A stretch of DNA of 64,000 nucleotides from Quercus robur (lineage: Eukaryota > Streptophyta > Magnoliopsida > Fagales > Fagaceae): NCBI RefSeq assembly GCF_932294415.1, contig NC_065538.1, positions 40,988,843-41,052,842 on the forward strand, in the 5' to 3' direction. The position numbers and the translations under genes were made by a program. The notes below the pieces were generated by a model. That model worked only from the letters and a program-made list of their open reading frames with translations, was not told the DNA's origin and searched no databases. This document shows positions 1 through 12,214 of the stretch, one piece after another. Each line of letters starts with the position of its first letter. Within the stretch, counting starts at the first letter, position 1.

Positions 1-487
1 CTTTTCTCAGTGGCCTGTCATGGGCACTGTTTTGCTTTTATTTATGGGCTCCTATGTCCCTTTGGGCATCCATGGCCCGATCGCTTTCTTTGGGCTTCTT
101 CGGCCCGTTTGCTTAATTCTACACTCCCATGGGTTTTTTACTAATTTCATTGGGTTTCCCCAGCCCAATAACCTTATTCTCATCCTTGGGGTTCATGGGC
201 CTGCCATAAACCCCTTACTCTCTTAGTTTGCATTGCCTTGAGCCTGCGGCGGCCCTTTCTCGCTTTCTACCTCATACACTGCCTATGGGATGCTATTTCT
301 TTCTTTCCTGACTTCTTTGAACCCGCTTACCTCTTCAAGACCCATTCATTTATTTATTGGGCCTATGATCCATTATTCTTGCCACTTGGGCCTAATGGTT
401 TTTGCCATCTATTTTATCAATTCTTTGTTGCCCTTATTATTGGGCTTTCTTTCTGTCTGCCTAGGCTTCCACAAATGGCCCTCAACA
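1..487 (-). mobile_element. LTR fragment (5' part), outer left end of palindrome
   Basis: Read on the minus strand, this begins TGTTGAG at 487 and runs toward the window start. It matches the first several hundred bases of the solo LTR at 28095-30039, including the recurring GCCCA-rich blocks, at clearly reduced identity. It is the mirror image of 6883-7338. It is a fragment of a Ty3/gypsy-style LTR and a fossil. The left boundary is the window edge. Confidence 0.7.
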
Positions 488-1795
488 CTGTCTTATAATC
501 TGAGTTGTGCCACCACTAGTCACGGTCATTTCCTCATTAATGCGGTCAAAAAAATAGTAGTCTCGCATTTAATGCGGAGGGGATAGCTTCCACTCCCTTC
601 TCTTCTCACCCTCCTCGTAACCCGTGCAAAGTCTACTTTAGTCCTTTTGTGATATTTTAGCTTCATGTACTTCTCAGGGTTAATGCTCGTCCCCAAGGCT
701 AGCTGGTGTTTGTCCCCGTGGTTCAACCAATGCTCGTTCCCAAGGTCCGAGATGCATCCTCGAAAATAGTATTGGCAGCCCAATTAAATGGGATTAGGGA
801 TCCTCATCCACACAAAATCTATAGTATTAACAGAAAAATATTTTAAGCTATATGACACATGCACATTGTGTTTTGTTTTTATAGAAAAAAATATTATTGC
901 ATTCTATCTCATCGTATCACATTCTATTTTGCGATATTGGGGAATCACTGTCAATACCTCGGTGTAGGTCCTAGAAATAGATCATAAAATAATTTTAAAC
1001 AGAGAATGATTGTTTTTCTAAATGTGTTGAAACTTTTGATAATTGAATTTTAATTGCAATAATGTTATAAATTTTTTGTAATAATTTTGGAAATATAGTC
1101 ACTTAAAATTATATTATGTTAATAAATTTAATATACTTATAAAAAGTCACAAGGCGAAATGATTTGATGACACAATATAAGATAGATTTTCCAAAGAATA
1201 AGAATTTATTTTTTAATAAGCCAATTCATTTGGGAGCTTGCATGGGGATCCACTTTTTAGTGCAAGCATGATGTGTACAACCTAACTTTTATTATTAAAA
1301 CCAAACTCAGAAAAGACTATTAAAATAACATAAAATAAAATATTTTTTTCAAAAAAAATATAAAACTCTTGGTAGTAGAACTTTAATAACTACTATATCA
1401 TATGTATAAACTAAAAAAAAAAATTAAAATATAAAAAAATATATATAGTAAAAATACATATAAAATATTAATTAAGTTATATGATACATCCATGTAACTT
1501 AACCCTATGATTAACAAGTGGGGGAGGGCTATTTGAAATTAGGTCCTCTAAACAATGGATGTGGTTATTGTGTGCCAACTCAACTCGAAAAAAACATACT
1601 TTTAATACGCTAAAATTAATTCTTTTTTGTTCAAATAAGTAATATATATATATATATATATATTTATAACTTTTTAAAATTTTATTATTATATCTTAGGT
1701 TTTTCATTTTTGATAACATGGCAATTAAGGCTATCCACGGGTCAGGCGGATCGAGTTTGGAGTGCAATCGCCACTCGACCCGAATCATTTGGGTT

Positions 1796-1866
1796 GAGAA
1801 TCATCCCACCCGTTGTCGACCAATAGATTCGGGTCGAGAATCATCCCACCCGTTGTCGACCAATAG
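1796..1866. repeat. 40-bp tandem duplication, left arm only
   Basis: A block beginning GAGAATCATCCCACC occurs at 1796 and again at 1836, a period of 40. The mirror region in the right arm (about 5525-5575) has it only once. It accounts for most of the length difference between the arms, so it arose after the inverted duplication or was lost from the right arm. Confidence 0.85.
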
Positions 1867-1932
1867 AACCTTGTAAACCGAATACAACTTGACCCGGACT
1901 TAACGGTCAGGTATCAATCGGATATCATGTTA

Positions 1933-3195
1933 TGATAACGCCTTAAAATGTATACTTGTTATATATTTATATGGGCGTTATCTCCTTATTATTATTGTTA
2001 ATTTGTATAATTAAGCCATGATTTGAATTAGTCCCTATTATTTATCTTTACATAATTTCTTGAATAAAATGCTATTCATTGTGTGTAATTTTCTACTTTC
2101 AGGAAATCATGTGAGAAAGATGAGTTTACAGGAATTTGTGAGAGGATGGAGGCCAAACTAGAATTAAAGTGGAGCTAAAGGACCATGCTTAAATGTCTAA
2201 GGAGATGCAGCTGGAGTGCTTGGATCGTCTACCATGATTGGAAGCTTCAAATAAGGAATGAAATCAAAGAGGCAGAATCTGAAAAGGAAAAATCTGATTT
2301 GAGCACTGATCAGTATTTTGGGCGTATCTCTCTCCTCAAAATCCAATTGACACAAGGCTAGATGGGTTGGAACCATGACTTAAATATCTACAACTTTCCA
2401 GTTTTGAGTTTTTCGAAATTCTCAATTTTTGAAGGCCGAAATTAACTCACAAGTTACCGCTATAAACGTGGACGGAAATTAAAATAGTAAATGTTTTATT
2501 TTCTTTGGACATTTAGACATTAGGGTTTTGAAGAGGAGGCTAGGCAGAAAGAATTTTGGCAGAGAAAACTTTGTATTTTTCTTTCTCTAATGGCAGCCTA
2601 AACTCTTTGCTAGGGCTAGGGGTTATGTTTCTTCTATACGATATGAATATATAATGTGATTCTTTCTAGAATTTTATCAACAACATATTTGATTGTTCAA
2701 TTAGATTTCTTTTGGTGTATTAGTTCTTCCATGCTTTCAATAAGTTCAATCATGTTTTTCTTATTGTTTAGAGGAATTTCTAATAGTTTCAAATAGAAAT
2801 CAGGTTTTAAAGCGAATGGGTTTTTTTGAAAACTTTTCTAATCGCATTATTAATCAAAGTTATCATGCATTCTTGAATTGTCTCAGTTCAACCGAATCAT
2901 AAGTTTTTAATTGTATAAGAACAATCAATTATGAAATAGATATTTTCTTAGATCACAAAGAATTTCATATCGATATAGGGAAACACCCCGATGCCCTAGT
3001 ATTTACATTATTGATTTAAATCAATTTTTATTATTATTCTTGTTAACAATCACCAAGCAAAAGTATTTTTCTTCTTCACCCAAATTGTGTTATTTAATTA
3101 TATTGTCTTTGAATTTACCTTACTCCTTGTGGTTCGACCTCAGTACTCCGAGAATTATATTGCTACGATCTCCTGCACTTGGGAGTGAGCAAGCA
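1933..3195 (+). mobile_element. Solo LTR (gypsy-like) in left palindrome arm
   Basis: The 1263-bp unit begins TGATAACGCC and ends GTGAGCAAGCA (TG...CA) and is flanked by the 5-bp duplication TGTTA at 1928-1932 and 3196-3200. No internal region follows, so it is a solo LTR, the usual product of LTR-LTR recombination. The run near 3120-3190 with a TGTGGTTCGACC block resembles the 3' part of Athila/Tat-type LTRs, which is inference from memory. The mirror copy is at 4213-5477. It is a fossil with no coding content. Confidence 0.85.
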
Positions 3196-4212
3196 TGTTA
3201 CCAGAATCAAAACTTGCATCTCCACTAATCATGCAAATTGCGAAGTTAAAGAGCAACAATATTCCCAAAAAATTATTTAGATCCAAGTGGAAAAAAGGTT
3301 TATACCAGATATGCATAATCTAATATGGAAATGGAAATGATTTTTCATACCCAAATGGAATTATTGCCGTTATTACTAATAAGAAAGCCAACAATTTGAA
3401 CAATATCAACTAGAAAAATAATAGGAAAAAAAAATGACCAGCCTTGAATCAAGCAACAGGTATTAGAAATATAATAGGAAACAAAAAACCCATGACCTAC
3501 CTTGAATCAAGAAAGACAAATTAGTAGAGTGAAATCTGGAATCAGATTTTGTGGACGAAAAAATTAAAAATTATGGAAATTAATTTATCATATTAATGTT
3601 TGAAAATATATGGTATACTAAATGAAATAGGGAGAGAAATTAGCAAAGATTTCAAAATATCCAAAAAAATCTTAACATTTTACTTTTCATAGCAAGAGCT
3701 CAAAATCAAGAAGACCAACAAAATTAGTGGGGTAAATTTTGGCAAAAATCTTTTGAAATCTTTGCTAATTTCTCTCCCTATTTCATTTAGTATACCATAT
3801 ATTTTCAAACATTAATATGATAAATTAATTTCCATAATTTTTAATTTTTTCGTCTTCAAAATCTGATTCCAGATTTCACTCTACTAATTTGTCTTTCTTG
3901 ATTCAAGGCAGGTCATGGGTTTTTTGTTTCCTATTATATTTCTAATACATGTTGCTTGATTCAAGGCTGGTCATTTTTTTTTCCTATTATTTTTCTAGTT
4001 GATATCGTTCAAATTGTTGGCTTTCTTATTAGTAATAATGGCAATAATTCCATTTGGGTATGAAAAATCATTTCCATTTCCATATTAGATTATGCATATC
4101 TGGTATAAACCTTTTTTCCACTTGGATCTGAATATATTTTTGGGAATATTGTTGCTCTTTGACTTCGCAATTTGCATGATTAGTGGAGATGCAAGTTTTG
4201 ATTCTGGTAACA

Positions 4213-5477
4213 TGCTTGCTCACTCCCAAGTGCAGGAGATCGTAGCAATATAATTCTCGAAGTACTGAGGTCGAACCACAAGGAGTAAGGTAAATTCAAA
4301 GACAATATAATTAAATAACACAATTTGGGTGAAGAAGAAAAATACTTTTGCTTGGTGATTGTTAACAAGAATAATAATAAAAACTGATTTAAATCAATAA
4401 TGTAAATACTAGGGCATCGGGGTGTTTCCCTATATCGATATGAAATTCTTTGTGATCTAAGAAAATATCTATTTCATAATTGATTGTTCTTATACAATTA
4501 AAAACTTATGATTCGGTTGAACTGAGACAATTCAAGAATGCATGATAACCTTGATTAATAATGCGATTAGAAAAGCTTTCAGAAAAAACCCATTCACTTT
4601 AAAACTTGATTTCTATTTGAAACTATTAGAAATTCCTCTAAACAATAAGAAAAACATGATTGAACTTATTGAAAGCATGGAAGAACTAATACATCAAAAG
4701 AAATCTAATTGAACAATCAAATATGTTGTTGATAAAATTCTAGAAAGAATCACATTGAATATTCATACCGTATAGAAGAAACATAACCCCTAGCCCTAGC
4801 AAAGAGTTTAGGCTGCCATTAGAGAAAGAAAAATACAAAGTTTTCTCTGTCAAAATTCTTTCTGCCCAGCCTCCTCTTCAAAACCCTAATGTCTAAATGT
4901 CCAAAGAAAATAAAACATTTACTATTTTAATTTCCGTCCAGATTTATAGCGGTAACTTGTGAGTTAATTTCGGCCTTCAAAAATTGAGAATTTCGAAAAA
5001 CTCAAAACTGGAAAGTTGTAGATATTTAAGTCATGGTTCCAACCCATCTAGCCTTGTGTCAATTGGATTTTTGAGGAGAGAGATACGCCCAAAATACTGA
5101 TCAGTACTCAAATCAGATTTTTCCTTTTCAAATTCTGCCTCTTTGATTTCTTTCCTTATTTGAAGCTTCCAATCATGGTAGACGATCCAAGCACTCCAGC
5201 TGCATCTCCTTAGACATTTAAGCATGGTCCTTTAGCTCCACTTTAATTCTAGTTTGGCCTCCATTCTCTCACAAATTCCTGTAAACTCATCTTTCTCACA
5301 TGATTTCCTGAAAGTAGAAAATTACACACAATGAATAGCATTTTATTTAAGAAATTATGTAAAGATAAATAATAGGGACTAATGCAAATCATGGCTTAAT
5401 TATACAAATTAAGCATAATAATAAGGAGATAACGCCTATATAAATATATAACAAGTATACATTTTAAGGCGTTATCA
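4213..5477 (-). mobile_element. Mirror copy of the solo LTR in right palindrome arm
   Basis: This is the reverse complement of 1933-3195, with the same ends and the same target duplication (TAACA on this strand, at 4208-4212 and 5478-5482). Sharing the same insertion site shows it was copied by the inverted duplication and not by a second insertion. Confidence 0.85.
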
Positions 5478-6882
5478 TAACATGATATCCGATCGATACC
5501 TGACCGTTAAGTCCGGGTCAAGTTGTATTCGGTTTACAAGGTTCTATTGGTCGACAACGGGTGGGATGATTCTCAACCCAAATGATTCGGGTCGAGTGGC
5601 GATTGCACTCCAAACCCAATCCGACTGACCCGTGGATAGTCCTAACTGCCATGTTATCAAAAAAGAAAAACCTAAGATATAATAATAAAATTTTAAAAAG
5701 TTATAAATATATATATATATTTATATTACTTATTTGAACAAAAAAGAATTAATTTTAGCGTATTAAAAGCATGTTTTTTTCGAGTTGAGTTGGCACACAA
5801 TAACCACATCCATTGTTTAGAGGACCTAATTTCAAATAGCCCTCCCCCACTTGTTAATCATAGGGTTAAGTTACATGGATGTATCATATAACTTAATTAA
5901 TATTTTATATGTATTTTTACTATATATATTTTTTATATTTTAAAATATTTTTTTTTTAGTTTATACATATGATATAGTAGTTATTAAAGTTCTACTACCA
6001 AGAGTTTTATATTTTTTTTGAAAAAAATATTCTATTTTATGTTATTTTAATAGTCTTTTCTGAGTTTGGTTTTAATAATAAAAGTTAGGTTGTACACATC
6101 ATGCTTGCACTAAAAAGTGGATCCACATGCAAGCTCCCAAATGAATTGGCTTATTAAAAAATAAATCCTTATTCTTTGGAAAATCTATCTTATATTGTGT
6201 CATCAAATCATTTTGCCTTGTGACTTTTTATAAGTATATTAAATTTATTAACATAATATAATTTTAAGTGACTATATTTCCAAAATTATTACAAAAAATT
6301 TATAACATTATTGCAATTAAAATTCAATTATCAAAAGTTTCAACACATTTAGAAAAACAATCATTCTCTGTTTAAAATTATTTTATGATCTATTTCTAGG
6401 ACCTACACCGAGGTATTGACAGTGATTCCCCAATATCGCAAAATAGAATGTGATACGATGAGATAGAATGCAATAATATTTTTTTCTATAAAAACAAAAC
6501 ACAATGTGCATGTGTCATATAGCTTAAAATATTTTTCTGTTAATACTATAGATTTTGTGTAGATGAGGATCCCTAATCCCATTTAACTGGGCTGCCAATA
6601 CTATTTTCAAGGATGCATCTCGAACCTTGGGAACAAGCATTGGTTGAACCACGGGGACGAGCACCAGCTAGCCTTGGGGACGAGCATTAACCCTGAGAAG
6701 TACATGAAGCTAAAATATCACAGAAGGACTAAAGTAGACTTTGCACGGGTTACGAGGAGGGTGAGAAGAGAAGGGAGTGGAAGCTATCCCCTCCGCATTA
6801 AATGCGAGACTACTATTTTTTTGGCCGCATTAATGAGGAAATGACCATGACCAGTGGTGGCACAACTCAGATTATAAGACAG

Positions 6883-7396
6883 TGTTGAGGGCCATTTGTG
6901 GAAGCCCAGGCAGATAGAAAGAAAGCCCAATAATAAGGGCAACAAAAAATTGATAAAATAGATGGCAAAAAACCATTAGGCCCAAGTGGCAGGAATAATG
7001 GATCACAGGCCCAACAAATAAACGAATGGGTCTTGAAGAGGTAAGCGGGCTCAAAGAAGCCAGGAAAGAAAGAAATAGCATCCCATAGGCAGTGTATGAG
7101 GTAGAAAAGCGAGAAAGGGCCGCCGCAGGCCCAAGACAATGCAAACTAAGAGAGTAAGGAGTTTATGGCAGGCCCATGAACCCCAAGGATGAGAATAAGG
7201 TTATTGGGCCGGGGAAACCCAATGAAGTTAGTAAAAAGCCCATGGGAGTGTGGAATTAAGCAAACGGGCCGAGGAAGTCCAAAGAAAGCAATCGGGCCAT
7301 GGATGCCCAAAGGGACATAGGAGCCCATAAATAAAAGCCCAAAGGAACTTGCCAGTTTTTAGACTTTTAGACATACATTATTAGTAGAGTCATTGG
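6883..7396 (+). mobile_element. LTR fragment (5' part), outer right end of palindrome
   Basis: This starts with TGTTGAG and follows the same order of GCCCA-rich blocks as the solo LTR at 28095. Palindrome symmetry stops near 7338, but weak similarity to the solo LTR, including a GAGTCATTG block, goes on to about 7396, so the palindrome edge lies inside the LTR fragment. The rest of the LTR is missing. It is a fossil of the same family as 28095-30039. Confidence 0.65.
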
Positions 7397-8174
7397 AGTG
7401 TTTTGTGTGCTTTTCTTTTTTTGAGTGGTGTTTTGTGTGTTTTTCCAAGAGAGAGAGTTTGAGTTCTCAAATTTGAGAATGAGAGAACGTGATAAGGGTG
7501 TTTAGTGTTTACAGTTGTTTCCCACTTGCCTAGGAACTTACGAGAGGATGAAAAAAATAATAACTTTTGAAGATGAGGTGAGATTTTCCACCAATGAAAG
7601 GAGGACACAAGGGGTAAATCAAAAACCCTATTAGGAGAATTCGGTCGGGTCAGATCTGTCGAGTTTCAAAACCCTAACCCGTAACTCGACTCGAAATTTT
7701 GGGTTTTGAATTGCACAGATCCGAAACCAACCGCCTCAACTGTTCCAATCCACCCATTGGGCCTCGGGTCAGTTTGGTCTGGTCAGGTGGGTCGGGTTAT
7801 CCGGGTTGCTAGACAGCCCTAATGGCAGTGAACCTTTTTTCATTTTCCCAAAAAAATTATAATTTTATTATTAAAAAAACATATAAAAGAAAATTTTTAT
7901 AGAAAGATCAAAGCAAAAATTTGTCACAATCAAGCTCAACCAAATAGAACAAAAGCATCACAACAATTTTCCCCTTCCAAATCGATTTACTCAGTTTTTT
8001 AGCATCCAAACTTATAAAACCCCCCCAAGCCTCTTCAAAACTACCACATCACTGACAACCAAGTCTCAAAACCAACATAACCCCCCCCCCCCCCCCAAAA
8101 AAAAGCTAAAACCCTATTCATTCAAAATGACACAATCCCCCCCCCCCCCAACTGCCAACCTCCATTCACACTAT
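7397..8174. other. Non-coding stretch with two poly-C tracts
   Basis: No gene is supported here. The segment near 7640-7800 is rich in GGGTCGGGT-like words resembling the 1740-1870 region of the palindrome, so it is probably more repeat debris. Uninterrupted C tracts lie at 8081-8096 (16) and 8137-8149 (13). Confidence 0.6.
8081..8149. repeat. Paired poly-C tracts (16 and 13 C)
   Basis: Two uninterrupted C runs, 8081-8096 and 8137-8149, are separated by 40 bases in an A/C-rich stretch. Similar long C or G runs recur at 22798-22812, 35494-35512 and 45937-45953. Such runs are prone to sequencing-length error. Confidence 0.9.
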
Positions 8175-9856
8175 TATAGATACCGTATTTTGTACCCCTT
8201 ACAACTTGAGCCCCCGTTCTCCAATAATGTTGGAAACTTAGAATTCTATAGCCCAAGGTTGGTTTTGGGCCCAATCGGATAGAAATTGACTTAATGAAGT
8301 GTTTTTGGAAAAATATAACTCTTTTTGGACTAATTAAGCTTTTTTTTGGAAAGTAAAGACTACGGAAGCCCTAAGGCATACGTACGCATACACGCGTATG
8401 TGCAAGCATGCTCAAGCTCTGTATGCGCATGCTTTATGCATGCGTACGCATACACAGGCATATGTGCGCATGCTAGGGTTCCATAAACCAGAAAGGAAAG
8501 GTTTTTTGCATTAAATCTTGGTTTGGGACGAATTCCACATTGTCTAGGAGCCACCCCAAACCCCTATTTTCGACTATATAAAGCCTGAAATGGTAGATTT
8601 TCAAAGGAGGACGAATATTTTGAAGGAAAACACACAAGATTCACTAGAAAATAGTGAATCAAAGAAGGACTTTTCCACAAAACACCCTTAAGTCAATATT
8701 TTTCTAATTGAAACATTTTCTAGTCTTGATCTTCGAGATTCAAAGATTTACTAACTAATTTTGGTTTGACTGTGACTAGATTGACTGAGGGGAACAGTCA
8801 AAATCAAGCTAAGGAGCCTTTGTTTGGAGGTAAAGGTTCTAAGTTTTGTCTTTGTTTTCCTCTTGTTTTAATTCTTGGCTTATGTGTGTTTATATGTTTT
8901 TCTATGCTCTAATATGTTTGTTTAGTTTAGATTTATTTCTCTTTTCTGTATTAAGCATGTTAGGTTATTAGATTTTAGCTTCTGTTTGTTAGTGTTTCTG
9001 TTTTCTGGGTTAGGGTTTAGGGTATGTATGCGTGTGCATGCTTATTGTATACATACACATACTCAAAGTATGCGCATGCATACAACTGGGCTGCGCATGC
9101 ATGCCCTATGTATGTGCACGCATACTCATGCTCAGAAACCCTAATCCGAGCCTTTTTGTTTCTATTTCCTTGTTTTGTTTATACAATATGCCTCTGTCTG
9201 AGTTGTTTTTCTTATCTTTAAGCCTCTACTTCTCTATTTTGCTTTGCTTTGTTTGTTTACCCCTTTGATGCTACTTTAGAATTTTGATCTATTAATTACC
9301 ATGAACATGCATATAATATGAACATGCATTGATGCATTGGTGCTGTGATGCAGTGAGGTAAATAATGCATCGCTTTTGAATATGATCTTGCCTTGGGGAT
9401 GAACATGAACATGTTTGTTTGAATACCATCTCTTTGATGTTTAGGTAAAGTAACATGCTTGTTTGATTCTGCATGTTGTGTTTCTACCCTTGGAAATAAG
9501 TGTTTAAATGTCATGATAGATGAATGCTAGGTTTTGGGATGATTATGTCATGTTTGTATGTCTTAGATGCATGTGTGAGTTAGAATAACGATTTTGAGCT
9601 TGCCTTTAATGGGATTAAGATGTGGAACACAATGAGTGGAAGCCAACTCACGAGTCGGGTGGGGTTGGGTACCTAACACCTTCCCATCCCCATACCTAAA
9701 CTCCGGATATGTGCTCTGGTAATAGATTAGTCTTTCCACGAAAGGCGCTAATATATGGTACTTAGGTCTAATCTAGGTGGTGACTCCATTTTTCTCCACC
9801 ATGATCCACTCTAGGCCAAGGCGTACCCCCAATGGTCATGGGCACTTATGCCCACA
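8175..9856 (+). mobile_element. LTR (gypsy-like), probably solo
   Basis: The start (TATAGATACC...) aligns with the start of the related LTR that begins at 13439 on the minus strand, and the end is CCCACA. The flanks are ACTAT (8170-8174) and ACTGT (9857-9861), a target duplication with one mismatch. A TATA box, CTATATAAAG, is at 8574-8583. The 3' part carries a TGCTCTGG...GGTGGTGACTCC region (9700-9800), a word pattern shared with the other LTRs here. Two clusters of alternating purine/pyrimidine words lie at 8375-8475 and 9020-9130. It is a non-coding fossil. Confidence 0.65.
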
Positions 9857-9861
9857 ACTGT

Positions 9862-10289
9862 CAACCAAACTCAAAACCCCAATCTTGTTAATTCCTCCAA
9901 CAAAACCTAAAAACCTTCAACACCTTCCATAAAACCCAAAATGAACCTAAAATCCCTATCAAACACACCACCTAAAACCAAAAACAATTGCTAAACTCAA
10001 CTCAGCAATTTGCAAAATAATATTACATTTAAATGAAAAACCATTAAAATCTCTCTCTTATTTTCTCTCATTGTACATAGATGGGCACCTAAAACAAGAA
10101 CCCCTGTTCACTAATAATGTAAGATCAAAAGAAAAGATTGAAAGGGGACTCGGGCAATTGGTAATATCTTACCCAACCTTAGCTTTTCGCTGATTAACTT
10201 AATCACTATGTAACCAATCTAGGAATTGGTTTGGCTCTATGTTCTTCGATACGTAGAGATCAAGGTAGTCAATTCCATATCAATGGTAT
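9862..10289. other. Non-coding stretch, nothing recognised
   Basis: An A/C-rich sequence with no gene, RNA or clear repeat boundary that I can support. It separates two LTR insertions. Confidence 0.5.
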
Positions 10290-10454
10290 TGTGAGGATCC
10301 CATTTTTTTTTTCTAAAACTTAGGCTAAACCTAATGGGTCTTGGAAATCCTTGGAGATGCGTTGTGTGTGTTAGTGTTTGGAGTCACCACTTATTATGTT
10401 ATGGAAAAATAAGAAAACCATGAATGAAATTGCATCTTTATTGATATTGAATTG
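10290..10454 (-). mobile_element. 3' fragment of an older LTR (outer element of nest)
   Basis: On the minus strand this contains AAGTGGTGACTCC-like sequence and ends CCTCACA at 10290. Its start resumes the sequence interrupted at 13445-13611: both pieces align, in order, with the segment around 10600-10790 of the younger LTR of the same family. It is a fossil split by the insertion of 10460-13439. Confidence 0.6.
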
Positions 10455-11326
10455 AATTATGCAAGAGACCACGCCCCCAACCTGTTTTGGTGTTGGACCA
10501 AACCCATGTGAATGGGTGGAGTCGAGTTATTGCCTTTCAAAATAGAGGTTCGACTAATTATATTTTCCCCTTTAGATAAGGGTTTTATAATGGAATCGCC
10601 ACTTATTTGATTATTGGAAAAGGTAAGAAAACTATAATTGAAAAATTCATCATTTTATTGATTTGATAATGAATGTACATTGATCATAGAAAATTACATG
10701 GCTTTGATCCTAGATACAATCTAAGATAAAATACATGATTTTATTTCCTAGTTACAATATAGAGATTGAAAATTACATGGATAAGCATTTGATCTACTAA
10801 CCTTTGATCTAAGCTCAGAGGTTATGTTATAAGATGAGAAGGTGTTAGGCACCCACCTTACCCGGTGAAACCGGTCTTCTAAACTATGATGACCAACACT
10901 TATATCATATCATCCAATACATCATCAATCAATTTGCACGTTGAATCACTAATTCCATTTATTAATCATTGCATTTCGATTGAAAAATAAATTCTAGTGA
11001 ATGTGTGTGGATGGTAATATCCTAGATTTAAGGATTTGAGAGAATTATGAAACTAACATGTTTTTCATATTTTGGACGTGAATATAAGATCAAAGCTAGT
11101 GTTATGCAGGAATATGTGATGAACAACTAAGAATATGTGAAGAACGCATATGAACATTTAAGAATATTAAGAACATTCAAACATATACAAGGAAATTAAA
11201 TAATCACCAGCATGCTTTAATCTTAAATTCTCATCATAGCAACATAAAAAAACAAATTAGGGAAAAAAATTATACTTGCATGCAAGATCCCACAATGGAG
11301 GAGGAAGCTCTTGGTAGAGGTCCTAA

Positions 11327-11886
11327 GGCTTCGTTTGGGAGTTCATAAGGGAAAGGCAGAAAATGGAATGGAATGAAATGATCATAAGGGAATAAAAAGG
11401 AATGTAATGTATTTAAGTAAGGGAAAGGAATGGACAAGAATAGAATGGAATGGAATTAAGTAACCTTGATTGGATGTTTTAAAATTAAGGAATGAAAATG
11501 AATGGAATATAAGTAATCTTATTTGGGAGTAACATAGAGAGAATGAAATTGAATCATTTTATAATAATATTACTATTAGACCCTTATTTTAAAATAAAGG
11601 GTTGAATATATAGAGGTATTTTGGGAGTTTTAGTAAAAAAATTATATCATCTAATTTCATTCCCTCCTATTCCTCCCAATTTCGAGAAGAATGAAAATTT
11701 GAGATTTTAAGGAAATAGAGAGGAATGAGTGTTCCCACATACCCATTCCATTCCCCCCCACTTAAACTCCCAAATAAAGGAATGAACTTTTCATTCCCTC
11801 CATTAAAACTCTTAAACAAGGGAAGGAAAGAATATTATAAAATTATTCTTTTTATTCATTTCCATTCACTCCTCCTAAACGAGGCC
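11327..11886. mobile_element. Tourist-like MITE (PIF/Harbinger type), 560 bp
   Basis: The terminal inverted repeats GGCTTCGTTTGGGA and (complement) GGCCTCGTTTAGGA are flanked on both sides by TAA (11324-11326 and 11887-11889), the 3-bp target typical of PIF/Harbinger elements. The interior is rich in GGAATGGAATG words at one end and CATTCC words at the other, with no coding capacity. It sits downstream of the TATA box of the host LTR, as read on the minus strand. Confidence 0.85.
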
Positions 11887-12214
11887 TAAGGGTAGAATAG
11901 AGAAGAAGAACTAGGAGAGGGAGAGTAAGTCTCACTCAATACCTTAAGTTTCAAGAAGACCAAGATATGATAAGACTACTCTACTTCACTAGAACTCAAG
12001 AGGGGAGAAGAGAGGGTGTTTCTGTGTGCCTTGGAATGAAAGAGAGAGGGGTTTATATAGTAGCGATGGAGAAAATATGAATGGAAGAGCATTTAATGAA
12101 GGTTGACAAAGGATAAAAGAGAATCATGAATCTAGACCCTATTTTAGTATTTAAAGAAAGCTGGTGTATTAAATTTGAAGGTTGGTGAGAGTGATAAGCA
12201 AGTAAAATGACTAA

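Larger units (their letters stand above)
34..7338. repeat. 7.3-kb near-perfect palindrome (inverted repeat, 93-bp spacer)
   Basis: Sequence 34-3657 reappears as its reverse complement at 3751-7338, with a non-palindromic centre at 3658-3750. Mirror landmarks include the segment near 3040-3228 (mirror 4180-4368), a solo LTR (1933-3195 and 4213-5477), the TA run near 1640-1662 (mirror near 5708-5720) and LTR ends (487 and 6883). Arm identity judged by eye is in the mid to high nineties percent, with scattered substitutions and small indels, so the arms are distinct copies and not one read folded back. The left arm is longer by about 36 bases, explained mostly by a tandem duplication at 1796-1866. 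Neither arm encodes a recognisable host protein. The inverted duplication must post-date the LTR insertions it contains. An assembly artefact is less likely because of the arm differences and the unique spacer, but it cannot be excluded. Confidence 0.93.

Noticed and set aside
3040-4368. Identical 62-residue frames on opposite strands (3040-3228 and 4180-4368)
   Set aside because: They are mirrored parts of the same solo LTR in the two palindrome arms and have no ATG start; not genes.
9024-9268. Short frames rich in Cys and His within the alternating RY region
   Set aside because: Translation of repetitive GCATGC/TATGCG words inside an LTR; no protein family resemblance.
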